A DNA stretch of 64,000 bases from NCBI GenBank assembly GCA_030272155.1, contig CP126191.1, positions 3,246,501 to 3,310,500 on the forward strand. The letters run 5' to 3'. The notes under the pieces are model-generated. The model saw only the letters and a list, made by a program, of their open reading frames with translations. It was not told where the DNA came from and did no database searches. Positions 53,201 through 64,000 of this stretch are shown here, piece after piece; position 1 is the stretch's first letter, and each line of letters starts with the position of its first letter. A program made the position numbers and the translations under genes. Origin of the DNA: Tetradesmus obliquus. Its lineage: Eukaryota; Chlorophyta; Chlorophyceae; Sphaeropleales; Scenedesmaceae.

Positions 53201-56200
53201 CATACCTTCAAGCATGCACTGACCACTAGCCTTGGTCAAACATGTAAGACTACTTGCTGTACAGCGAGGCGCCCAACGCACTGCTGCTGCTGCTGCCCAG
53301 CCTCACCTGCACCACCTAATGACCGCTGCTTGCCCGCAATGACCCTGGAGTCATCCTCACGCGTGCGGTTACTGCTGCCGTACAGCTGCTGCTCCATGCG
53401 GGCATGCGCCACGGTCTGCAGGACACACCAATCGGATATGTCAGCAGTTGCACCCCTGATGGGAGCAAGTTTGAGGGATCAAACATGATTGATGAATTTG
53501 CGACTGGCTCAACCCTGCACTTGTAACAGCAGGATTGCGTCCCATGCACACCCAATTTTCAGCGCCGCCCAGCAGTTGCTCCAATCCCGCACACCCTGCC
53601 TGCATGCCTTGAACACAGCCCCTACCGGAGAACGCGCAGGCAGCAGCAGGCCCCCTCACGCACCTGCTCCATCTGGAAGCGCGCCTCTATGTGCAGCAGG
53701 TTGCTCTTGGCGCGCGGGTCCAGCAGGAAGGGGTAGCTGCAGAAGCTGAAGGGGCCGTCGCCGCCGTGCCGCCTGCTGGGCTGGTCCTGCGTCTGCCGCC
53801 ACGCTGTGTAGTGGTCCTGCACGTCCATCTTCTCGCTGCAGTAGGAGGTGCAGCAACACGGTGCAGCGCAATGCAGCATAACCCATGAAGAAGGTGAGAC
53901 TCTATAAGCCAATGGATTGGGTGCTTTGAAGGAGCAAGGAATGCCAATACACCACTTTCCAAAAGATGTGACACAGCTACTAGTTGGTGACAGCATTGCC
54001 CCGGACTTTGACAGCTGCTTTACACAAAACAAAACCAGTTACAAAGGCTCCGGCACTCGTCATCAATGCAGCACATACAAGACTGTTGTGGTTGAGCATC
54101 AGCCGCAAGGGCCCTGATCAACAAGCTGCCCACCTGATGAGCTGGTTGTAGAAGCCATCAGGCGGCAGCTTGCGCCCGACCTGGTTGGCCTCCTCAACCT
54201 TGGCCAACACCTGGCAGACGCAGACACAGCAACAGCAGCAGCAGCAGCAGCAGGAGGATAGACAAACGCATGTGAAGAGGTTCAATCACTTTCAGCACAA
54301 CAAAGGCTGCGTGGCGCCAGAAGCAAGACACTTGTGCTGCATGATCTGGATTGGGTTCTCACACCAGTGGCACGCCGACAGGCCGACAGGCAGGCACTTG
54401 AACAGACAGCCGACAATGACACAGAGGCCCAGCAGGCGCGGTGAGCTGCCAGGTGCTGCCGCACCTTGATGGCGTTCATGACGCCGATGGTGAGCTTCTT
54501 TGTGGCCATGAGCTCCTTGGTGAGGTAGGCCTGCATGGGCGCCACCACCCGCCGCTCCAGCAGCTCGGCAGGGTAGTCGCTCCACCACTTGACCAACAGC
54601 TGCGGCGCGTAAGGGCAGCAGCAGGAGCAGCAGCAGCAAGCAGCGAGCGCTTAGCAACCAACCCTAGCAAAAGCACAGAGTGCTCTGTGCTGGTACCTCT
54701 GTTGTCAACATAGACAGCACGGCCTAGGAAGTCTGCAGAAACCCAAGCACCTGCTCCGTAATAAACCTTCCCAGCATACACCAATTTGCTGCCGACTAAG
54801 TTTGTCCAGGTGCCAGTGCTTCCCTGCTGCTTTTGCGTTCTGCAGCTGGCTGGCAATACACCACGTTGATGTGTGTTCAGCTGAGCGTGGGCCTGACTAG
54901 GCAGGCGACTCACATGCCGCGTCGCCTTGTGTGCTGACAGGATGATGGAGCATAGCCGCGGCAGCAGTGCCTTGGCAAAGTGGTGCTCCCCAAGCAGAGG
55001 GTTCTGAGCTGCAGCCAGCAGCACCTGCAGCAACGAGCATGAAAGCACCACTCTCTTCATGCGATGCACAACACCAAGGCACTTCCCAGACAAGCAAGGC
55101 GCATGCAATGCACGCAACTGCATTCCAACAAAACAACAAACAATGCACGGAGATGAAGCTGCACGTTTGTTCTCGCCTGCCCGCAGTTGCTGCGGCATGC
55201 TGCAGCCAACAACCAGCGCGCCGATGCTGCCGGACACTCCTCCCACCTGCGCCCGCTCCGGCATGTGCAGCAGCTTGCTGTGGCTGTTGAGGTCCTCCAG
55301 CAGGTGCACCGCCGACTTGTACATGCTCTGCATCATGCTGAACTTGTGCAGGTCTGCAATGGCTGTGCTGAGCGCTGGGTCAGGGTCCTCCTTGCCGTCG
55401 CCGCTGCTGCTGCCTGCAGCTACTGCGCGCTCGACTCTGCACACAAGCAGATGCAGCGCAGCAAGCAAGGGCAGCAAGCAGCAGGTGAGCCCTAAACCAG
55501 GGCAGGCAGCAATGCAAACAGCATGCACCGTCTGCTGTCATTGCCATCAAAAGCCCTCACACCATATAGTACACAAAACATTGTAGCCCACACTATACAT
55601 AGGGATGTGCGCAGCAGCAGCCACTCACTCCTCTGCGCTGAACAGCTGCAGTATGCTCTGCTGCGTCTTCTCCAGCAGCTCCACGTCCAGCCCCACGCGG
55701 TCCGGGTAGCCAAACGCGGCGCTGATGGCTGCCGCGCTGCCAAACACCATTTCCACGCCCGCGCTGACCATCTTCAAGCTGCTGGCCAGCGCCATCTTGT
55801 CGCTGCCCTGCTGGATCTTGCGCGAGGCGCGCGCCACAGCCTGCTGCAGCCTGCGCAGGCAGAAGCAAGCACCCGGGGGGAGGGGAGGAGCAGGGGTGAC
55901 TTTGGTGACAGCGGTGACAATGCTGTGCCTCCAGCTTTGCAGGACTCCGTGGCTGGTGTTCATCACCAAAGCAATAGGCTTGCGCAAGCAGGTCAAAGTG
56001 ACGAGGCAATCCACATCATGCACCAAAAGGTGGGCATGGCACTGCACAGCACACATGTAGGTCATGAACAGTGAGCCAGATGAGCGCCGCTGGCAGCCAT
56101 TGCTGCTCATGAATGCGACACTCACTTTTCCAACAGATTGATACTGTACACCTCCGGGATCTCATCATGGCCCCGCGTGAGGAAGATGCTGCTGTTGCCG

Positions 56201-59200
56201 CCAGCCATGAGTTGGTGCACCACGGGCGCCCTGCTGCGAGGCTGCTGCTGCACGGCGGCGGCAGCAGCAGCAGAAGATGATGCCTTGCTGCTGCCGCTGC
56301 CGCTGCTGCCCGTGCTGTGCCGCGAGCTGATGCTGCCACTGCCAGAAAGTAGCCGTGGCGGCGGCTGCGGCCCGACTGCTGCTGCTGCTGCTGCTGTTGT
56401 GGCTCTACTGCCTGCAGGTGGCTGCGCTGCTGGTGCTGCTGCCAGCGCCGCTTGCCGCGCCTGCTCCTGCTGCTCCTGCCCCTCCATCACCGGCTGCAGG
56501 TTGGAGCCGCTACTACGCTGCTGCCGCTCTCGCTGCCGCTCTCTGTCACGCTTTGACGGCTGGAACGGCAGGTGCAGCTTGATGGGGATGGGCACGGTGC
56601 GGTCCGGGCTCATGCGGTGCAAGCTGCCAGGCACCTGCCCAAACTTGCAGCTGCCGCAGCCATACACGACGCCGTCCCTGCACAGCACACGCAAAAGATT
56701 ACAGCAGCAGTCATGCGTCAGGCGCTTGCAGCCACAAGCATACGCTACTAAGCAAAACCAGAAACGTCCTGCTCACACGTAACTACCCGCTCTCTGTTAC
56801 AGTCGCCTGCTAGGCACACAGATGCCCAAACATCTGGCGCACCTGCGCAGGAACAGCGAGTGGTGCAGCCCTGCTGCTACCCGCTCAATGTCCTTGCCCA
56901 TGAGAGCCTTGATGCGCGTGGGCACTGCCTTATCCTCATAGGTGCCGTGCCCAAGCGCGCCGCACTGCCCGTGGCCCCAGGAGTAGCACGCGTCGTCCGT
57001 GACAGCCAGCGTGTGCGCAGCGCCGGCTGCAATGCAGCGCACGCCCTTGAGCGGCACACGCTTGGGAGCCAGCACGCACGGCTCCTCCACGCTGCACGCG
57101 CTGCTGGTGCTGCTGGGGGAGCCTGCATAGTCAACGAGGGTTCATGGGCAGGAGAGGATGAGGCAATTGCTGCCAGCACTTGCTATGTGTGACCAGTATG
57201 AGATACAGCTTGCATGCATGCAGGTACAGCAACGGGGCTGGTGCAATCACAGCCACTGCAGCTTGTCCTGCCGCATGCCTGCTGCGGGCCCACTGCTGCC
57301 GCTGCGGCGCACCCGTGTCGCTGGCGTAGTGCTCAAACTGCGCGGACTCCGGCGCGCTGAAGAGCCATTCTGTGGCCACTTCCACGCCCACGTTGCCTGT
57401 CTCCGTCAGCGCCACCTCAGCCTTGTGCTTGGGGATGCCCATCTCCAGCATGGCCATCAGGTACATCTGGTTCACGCGCTTCTTCCTGCACGCATCATCA
57501 TGAGCAGCACACACAGTGCAGCAGATGAGGTTATGCACGGTCAGTGAGGTGTTGTTTGCAGAACCGCGGCTCGCTGCCTGCGGGTCAGGGGCCAGAATAG
57601 AAGCTGACAAAGCTGCTCACGCGCCGCACTGTTGGCAGCGCGATGCTAAGACTGCTGCTGCATCAATGTGGGATGCACTAGATGCAAGGGTCTGCGGACT
57701 CCGCCGCCTTCAGCTCAACACTACATACCGACATGTGCAGCTACCAGGCGATGCGAGGCATCTGACGGGCACCAGTGCGGCGGAATTGCTGAAGCTGCAC
57801 GCTGCTGCTCACGACTCACTTCCTGTGCACCCGCATGCTGAGCGGGTCGCCATCCCGCACCAGCCCCAGCTGCCCGAAGTGGTTGCTGCCCCAGATGAAC
57901 ATGTGCCCGCTGCTGGTCAGCGCTGAGCTGTGCGCGTCGCCGGCTGCCAGCTGCACCACTGGCAGCGCCCACAGCGCATCTACCAGCGTAGGGGAGTGCC
58001 TGCGCAGCACAGGATCAAGAGCATACCGGCACATGTCAGAGCAGGAGGGCTAATGGCAACTGCTCATCAGCAATTGGTGTCCGGCTGTGTGTCAGTTGGC
58101 GCATGCCTGCACGCGCCGACTGCTTGCATGTAACTTGGCACCTCCAAGCTGCTGCATGCAGCGCCACCAGCAGCCAGCTGGGTGCCCACCTGTCTCTCCT
58201 GTCTGAGAGCCCTAGCTGCCCCGCGCTGTTGTGGCCCCAGGCAAACACCTGCGACTGCGCTGTCACACAGATGGTGTGGAAGCGCCCACAGGTCACCTGC
58301 AGCAACCCAACAAAGCACAGTCAGTTCCTGCAAGTTGCATACAAGCTTCCGCAACACCTGCTTTCTCATTCTGTTCTGTTCACCTTTACGCAGACGCGCC
58401 ACGGGAACAAGGTGGCTTCGAACAGCACCAGCAATACAAGCAGCGCCTCACCTGTGTGACCATGACGTCATGCAGCATCTTGATGGCGCATGGCCGGCTG
58501 CACACATCTGGCGCGTGGTCCCCATGGCCCAGCTGACCATATTCGTTAGAGCCCCAGGCGATGACGTCTTTGGTAGTGATGCACACTGTGTGCTCCAAGC
58601 CGCATGCCACACTCCTGCAAGGCATGTTGCAGGTACAAAGGTTAAGAGCCCTTATTTCAAGAAGCCAGGCGGACCTGGTTCTGACTTCATCGGCTTGTTG
58701 GCAGGTGTACAGTATGCTTGCACCACTTACTGCTGCTGCTCACCGCACCAAAAGCAAAGACTCTGCTAGCAGAACACTGCGTGCGAGCCTCCATTTCATT
58801 GTTGCTTAAGGAGCCATACAACAGCATCCACTTGCTGCCACATCCAGCTTCAACTGCCACAGCACGCTGCTCACTTGACATCCAGGTCTGACAGCGTCTG
58901 CACCGGCACGGGCGTGTCTACCACTCCTGGGCTCTTGTCCCCCAGCCCAAGCTGCCCTCGCTGGTTGGCGCCCCATGTGTACAGCTGCCCCTCACAGCTC
59001 AGCCCCGATGAGTGGCTCTCACTGATGGCAATAGCAGCCCAGCGCCCGACAACCTGCAAGCATTGCGGCAGTGCACGCAGGTGGGTGCACAGCAAAGGCA
59101 GGGGCGGCAGAATAGGGCAAGGCCCGCTTGCAATGCTGGGATGTACCGTACTAATGCCACAGTCGCGTTGCTGCTGCACTGCTGACTGTAACGCTTGGTT

Positions 59201-59855
59201 GACCTTGCTGACCAGGTCAAGTCAACGTGAAGGTAATAAGAAGAGCTGTTAGGCAGGTGGCACAGCTACTGCAGCTGCTGCACAAGCCTGCTGCAGCATT
59301 GCACCTACCTGTATAGGCTGTGGGTGCAGGATTGCTGCTGTTCCTGGCACACCAAGCTGACCCTTGGCATTGTCACCTGTTGCAGAATCAACAAAAAAGT
59401 TTGGTGTGGTTGTTTTGACAGATGAACACGTGTCACTTTGTACACTGCTGATACACATGTGCTGTCACAGTAAAGTGCACGTGGTGCCAGCTGACCCATA
59501 TGGTGCTTACCGCAAACCCAGGCATTTTCCTGCACCTCTGTGGTTAGCAGTGGTGTGTTTGGCGACACAGCGTACTCAGTCTCATGCTCCTGCAAGCAGA
59601 AGGCCCGAGCAACAGCACTGCATGTCAAGTGCAGCACTACATCCACAGTACTCCCAGAGTTCATATGCTGACTTGCAAGCAGTCGTGAAAATCTGCCTTA
59701 GCTCTTCTACTGTGCTCCTGCTGCAGTGTGAAGGGTGCTGCAGGGCTCTTGTTCATGCAGCTTACCCCTTGCTGCTCTGCTGAAGCAGGCCGGGTTTTCA
59801 CTGCACGCGGCTTGCTGGGCAGAGCATGCGGGTCTGCTGCTTCTGCTAGGTCCAT
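50282..59855 (-). CDS. HERC-type HECT E3 ubiquitin ligase with RCC1 repeats and an embedded UBA domain
   Basis: About 25 exons give roughly 1,430 residues. Well-placed exons are 59855-59766, 59589-59511, 59376-59309, 59053-58875, 58614-58452, 58296-58190, 57999-57820 and, at the end, 50468-50282. RCC1 blades are seen at [57 protein letters not shown] and [17 protein letters not shown]-like helix bundle follows ([19 protein letters not shown], then [12 protein letters not shown]), and after it two more blades ([28 protein letters not shown]). A low-complexity linker and the HERC/UBE3A-type middle region come next ([18 protein letters not shown]). The HECT domain runs from [20 protein letters not shown] to the end, with the catalytic Cys in [14 protein letters not shown]. 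Such ligases accept ubiquitin from E2 on that Cys and pass it to substrates. The start is the first ATG after an in-frame stop, but an upstream exon is possible. Exact borders in the middle were not all fixed. Confidence 0.9.
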
Positions 59856-60339
59856 TAGAGCTTCAGCTATTGATTGCAAGCGAGCTCCAGCGCTCCAGCA
59901 CAGTCAGGAGCAGAACGTCCATCAGGCGAACAGAAGGGGCATGCCCAGGGCTCTGCAAGTCGTTTGTGGGAACCGTAGCAGTTACGACGTCAGCCTCAGC
60001 GCGTGTTGAAAGCGCTGAATGGCAGCGTGGCGTTCTCTCAGTGCGTGGGGTGCAGTTGGGGGTTGGGCCCAAGTGGGTGAGCAAGCACACTCCGTGAAAA
60101 GAGAAACAGGTGCCAACGAAGCATATTTGAGGACGCTGTAACACCAGGAGCCCAGGCTCATAGTGCCGGTGGTTCAGTAGCCAAGGTACTACCTGTCAGT
60201 TGTGTTTTGGTTCTTTGAGCTGTCGCTGATCATCGGACAGCCCGCACTTTTCGAATATCTGTGGTTGATCAGTTCGTGTGGATCGCTTGTTGCAGTTCCG
60301 CTGTCTTCTCGAGCATCCGACTCTGCAGACAGCAGCGAC
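59856..60339. promoter_or_regulatory. Divergent promoter region of the HECT ligase and LSM14-like genes
   Basis: The start codons of two divergent housekeeping-type genes lie 484 bases apart. The interval has lower triplet-repeat content than the genes. No TATA-like element was convincing. Confidence 0.5.
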
Positions 60340-63300
60340 ATGGCGGATCAGGGCGACGCGGGAATACCGTTCATCGGGTCCCAAATTAGTCTTATTAGCA
60401 AGAGCGGCATCCGCTATGAGGGCGTGCTGCACACAATCAACATGGAGGAGTCCTCCATCGCGCTGCAGAGCGGTGTGTAGCCCTGCCTTGTCCCCTGGTC
60501 AGCTGATCCAATCGTCGGGACGGTTTCTGAGGCAAGCTTTGTGCCCCTGCAGTGAGATCCTTCGGAACCGAGGGCAGGCGGGCAGACGGCCCTCAGGTGC
60601 CCCCCTCAAACGAAACATATGAGTTCATCATCTTCAGAGGTGCGCCTGGGATGAAGGATGTAGATGTCACGGCCTGAGCAGGCGCTGGCAGCCCGTAACT
60701 GCTTTCTCTGCTGCTGCTTTGCACTGCTACTGCTGCTGCTGCTGCTCTGCATCATCTGACGCCATCGTCACTGCTGCCTGCGCTGTTCAACACAGGGGAG
60801 GACATTCAGGATCTCACAGTTATGAGCCAGCCAACGCCGCAGCAGCAGCCAAAGTCCAGCGTGCCGGACGATCCAGCGATCATATCCGCGGTACGTGCAT
60901 CCGCTGCGCAACCGCCTGCTGCTCCTGCTCCAGCGTCACACCGCAGCAGATCACTCACATGGGCCTCTGCTCTGCTGTTTGCAGGGAGCGTCCACTACCA
61001 CAGGCCTGTACGGCTCTAACTATGGCGCACCAGCAGCAGCACCACCCCCGGTGTACGGAGGGGTGAGTCACAAAGGGCGCGGCACTCAGCACTGATCTGG
61101 CGTGCAGCGCAGCAGCAGATGAGGCACTTGCTCATAGACTGGACGCCACCGGATTCTGCTGCAGCCGATCGCTGCAGGCAGTCTCTTGGCAGGCTCTCTG
61201 CGGCTACTCACTCAGCAGTAGCATCAGCATGGAAACATCATTGGCTGTGCTCAAACGCTAATGACAGCAGCGCGTTGCAGCAGTGTCAGCGGCCGAAGCA
61301 GAGTAGCAGAGGGTATCGCTCGTAATCTCGATCGTGATCAGGATGCTCTCCTTCAAGGTGGTCTGGCTCTTGCAGTAATGGCAGCGCAGCTGCGCGTACT
61401 GCAAGAAACAGGTCACCTCAAAGGAGTCACGCATCTGCAGTTTGTTTGTTTTGCCCTAGTTGCACTTGGCGGCAGGCCGAAGGCTCTTTCGGCAGTGGAA
61501 CCCTGATGTTGTGGCCTCTTGCAATGAGCTGCTGTGGCACATGCAGCCATCCTTGACCTGCTGTCACCCGCAGGACATGTCTGAATGTCTGCTTGCTATT
61601 TTGTTGCTGAAAGACATCGCCGTAACTTACGGCGCTTATCTGTCACTGCAAGCTGGTCTGTATGGATAGCCTTCTGGCTTGTATGTTTTAACTGCTGCTG
61701 CGTCTATTCTGTTGCTGTTGTTTGGCGTGTAGGGTGGCCTGTGGGGCCCCCCTGGTGCCCCTCCTGGCCCACCAGCAGCGCAGCAGCCTCCTCCCTCGCA
61801 GTACTCGCCATATGGAGGTGAGGCGGGGCTGGGCGTCACGCAACAGCCAGCTGACGCTTTGCAGCAGCAGCAGATCGGGGTGATGCACAGCACTACAACT
61901 GCTCGCAATGCAGCTGGTTCAGAAGCAGTGATTACACGCTGCATCTAGTGGCAGTTCCGGGCAGCAAGACCAACAGCAGGCCAGTAGCAGCGATGCACCA
62001 TGAGGAGGCATAACAGCAAGCGCAGCTGCAACACCTGGGCGCGTCGCACAAAGACGTTGCTCACGCATCACGTCTGCCTGCTTGCCCCAGCAAAGGCTCC
62101 TGCGCCCTCTACCTCTCACTCATACATTCATACCATCTCTGCGTCTAGTGCTGTGCACACCTCAGCCGTCATCTTGCGCAACCTGTTTGTTTGCTGACGC
62201 AACCCCTGCCCTGCATACGTCAAATCTCTTGTCTCCTGCACCCTGTCTCGTGCATCTAGCAGCGCCCTCAGGCATGCATTATAACCGTCAGCATGTGCAA
62301 TCTGTCTGTTTGCTGACGCAACCCCTGCTCTGCATGTGTCTTTTCCACCCTGTCCCGCTGTCGCCCCAGCAGCGCCCTCAGGCATGCCTGCAGGCCCCCT
62401 GGGCGGCGGCAACCTAGCGCCCAACGTTGCGCCCACCGTCAACCTCACACCAGTCGGCCAGCAGCACGGCGGCCCGCCCGGCGGCCCCAACGGCGACCTG
62501 TCAGGCAGCTACGGCCACGCAGCAGGCGGCGGCAGGGGCCCCGGAGGCATGGGAGGGCCTGGCAGGGGCCCTATGGGAGGCATGGGGGGCGCCCCAGGCA
62601 GAGGAGGCGCACCAATGGCTGCTGGGGGCATGGGAGGCAGGGGCGGGCCTGGTGGTATGATGGGAGGGCCGCCTGGCGGGCCGGTGGGCGGGCGCGGCGG
62701 GCCCATGGGCGGCAGGGGCGGCGGCAGGGGGCCTGCGCCGGCACCGGCGCCTGCGCCGCCAGTGCCTGACGAGGACTACAACTTTGAGGAGGTGCGTGTG
62801 GTTGTTGGGAGGTATGAGAGCTGGATGGCTGTGTATGGAGTGCGTGTTGTGCTTGCGAGTGTTGCTGCCAGCTCAGGAGACGGCAGCACAGCTAGTAGCT
62901 TGCTGGTTGCAGATGAGGATTGCAGGACATGTTAGGTGTGGCTGCCTTGGAACGCAGGCCAACAAGCACGTCAACAAGGAGGCAGCGCTGCGCGAGGCTG
63001 AAGTCGTGTCACCCCTCTTCTTCTTCACATGCACATTATAGTTACAAAGTGCTTGCCCGTTGCTCCTCGTGCTGCTGCAGGCCAACAAGCACTTCAACAA
63101 GGAGGCAGCGCTGCGCGAGGCTGAGCAGGCAGTCAAGGCGCACCCGGCAGCATACAACAAGGATGACTTCTTTGACATGGTCTCCTGCGAATCCCTCGAC
63201 AAGATGGCAGCATTCGACGGCCACGGCCACCAGGGCGGCGGCGGCGGCCAATTCGTGCACCGCCGCAACATGCACGAGCAGCGCGCAGTGGACATCGAGA

Positions 63301-63461
63301 CGTTCGGGGGGCTGGGCGGCGTGCGCCACTTCCACCACAGGGGCCGCGGCAGGGGCGGCAGGGGCAGGGGAGGCTATGGCGGCCGCCAGGGAGGCGGCGG
63401 CGGCTACGGCGGCTATGGCCAGCAGGGCCGTGGCGGCGGGCGCGGCGGCGGCAGGCAGTGA
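60340..63461 (+). CDS. LSM14/RAP55/DCP5-type mRNP protein
   Basis: Seven exons close in phase to 426 residues: 60340-60472, 60553-60639, 60796-60890, 60985-61062, 61733-61817, 62370-62791, 63081-63461. The N-terminal divergent LSm domain reads [44 protein letters not shown] and [18 protein letters not shown] Pro/Ala/Gln linker and a very Gly/Met/Pro-rich block with RGG boxes follow. The FDF/DFDF-like region starts at [15 protein letters not shown]. Next come [13 protein letters not shown] and a TFG-like piece ([17 protein letters not shown]), and the chain ends in an RGG tail. The order LSm-FDF-FFD-TFG-RGG is that of LSM14A, Scd6 and plant DCP5, which repress translation and promote decapping in P-bodies through the DDX6 helicase and DCP2. 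Copies of exon edges are found in two of its introns. Confidence 0.95.
62171..62396 (+). repeat. Tandem duplication of intron end plus exon start, 119-bp offset
   Basis: TTTGCTGACGCAACCCCTGC occurs at 62190 and again at 62309. Both copies run on to AGCAGCGCCCTCAGGCATGC. The right copy contains the real acceptor and start of the LSM14 exon at 62370; the left copy has the same exon start behind TCTAGCAG inside the intron. Confidence 0.88.
62960..63040 (+). other. Duplicate start of the last LSM14 exon (possible alternative terminal exon)
   Basis: Bases 62958-63002 repeat the beginning of the last exon (63081 on) almost exactly, including an acceptor (AACGCAG). Read from the acceptor in the phase set by the preceding exon it encodes [15 protein letters not shown], then a short unrelated hydrophobic tail and a stop at about 63040. 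If used, it would end the protein before the FFD, TFG and RGG parts. Confidence 0.7.
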
Positions 63462-64000
63462 TTTTGAATCAACAGCTGCAGGAGGACAGAGATATGCACG
63501 GCAACCGCTAGTTTGCGAGTTGTCCAGCTGAAGCAATCGCTTCAGCTGCTGATGGGGGTTCTGCGAAAGCAGTTATGGAGGACAGAGGTAGTGGTTCAGA
63601 GCACCTGCAGCAGCAGGGCCTGTTGAGCTGCAGATCTGCAGTGACAAGGAGTCTGGTACACCGGTACACCGGTTAGCACCTGCAGCAGCAGGGTTGGTGC
63701 AGTGTTGGACGGGCGATGGGTGGCACCTGCAGCAGCAGGCTGGCTTTGGAGATCCCTGCAAGGGATATGTGTTTTCAGGATTTGTTTGAGATGTCTGCAA
63801 CAAACTGTGCCGCAGCAGGAACGGGAGCATGACATGCTTTAGCTGCTGGCTGGCACATGTTAGGTATGGTCTGGGAGCATGAATGCAAGCTGGTGTTGGC
63901 ATAGAGGGGAGCCCACCAAGCTCTGCGTGATGCTGAGTCATGTGTGGATTGTGATGTTGAGCACGACATGTGCTTGCAGCAGCCAGCTGTGCTGCTGCTG
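63462..64000. other. Downstream region at the window edge
   Basis: This is the 3' side of the LSM14-like gene. The motif CACCTGCAGCAGCAGG occurs three times (about 63602, 63678 and 63724). No coding feature was recognised before the window ends. Confidence 0.45.

Noticed and set aside
60160-60200. tRNA-like GCCGGTGGTTCAGTAG
   Set aside because: Only the first quarter of a tRNA is suggested; no anticodon arm, T-arm or matching 3' end was found, and it lies in the LSM14 promoter region.

Overview
The window is nuclear DNA of a green alga. The evidence is dense spliceosomal GT-AG introns, plastid- and mitochondrion-type targeting peptides, a nuclear plant-type glutamyl-tRNA reductase, GC-rich coding sequence and very many CAG/CTG triplet tracts (polyQ and polyA in exons, CTG runs in introns). 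A core chlorophyte, possibly Chlorophyceae, is the likeliest source; that placement is inference from style, not from a marker gene. All gene models below were spliced by eye; where I say the phases close, every exon join was checked for reading frame.

Layout, left to right. 1437-4677 (-): a COG0523/CobW-type metallochaperone GTPase carrying a C-terminal WW domain. 4678-6907: gene-poor, with a 127-bp tandem duplication next to a probable solo LTR of a long-dead LTR element. 6908-9592 (-): a split-barrel plus DUF2470 protein of the family that contains the glutamyl-tRNA-reductase-binding protein. 10067-12938 (+): an unrecognised conserved-looking protein, divergently transcribed from the previous gene. 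13579-16885 (+): glutamyl-tRNA reductase (HEMA). 19464-24716 (+): a divergent STP/HUP-type sugar transporter with a polyQ tail. 25559-33622 (+): a one-chain proton-translocating NAD(P) transhydrogenase in 18 exons. 35628-38608 (+): an organellar YebC/TACO1-like protein. 39224-42684 (+): a secretory-pathway sulfotransferase-like protein with a proline/acidic insert. 44185-45504 (+): a secreted Cys/Gly/His-rich protein. 47300-49242 (-): NSRP1/CCDC55-type splicing regulator. 50282-59855 (-): a HERC-type HECT ubiquitin ligase with a UBA domain inside its RCC1 repeats. 60340-63461 (+): an LSM14/DCP5-type P-body protein, divergent from the ligase.

No operon-like system is expected in such a genome, but the DUF2470 gene and HEMA lie about 4 kb apart and may act on the same pathway (tetrapyrrole synthesis). 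Two structural habits run through the window and are the most interesting signals: (1) introns that end in long sense-strand (CTG)n runs merging into the CAG acceptor, while exons carry CAG on the sense strand; (2) repeated local duplication of short pieces that straddle exon/intron borders, some leaving intact-looking alternative exons (transhydrogenase NADP-binding domain, LSM14 C-terminus).
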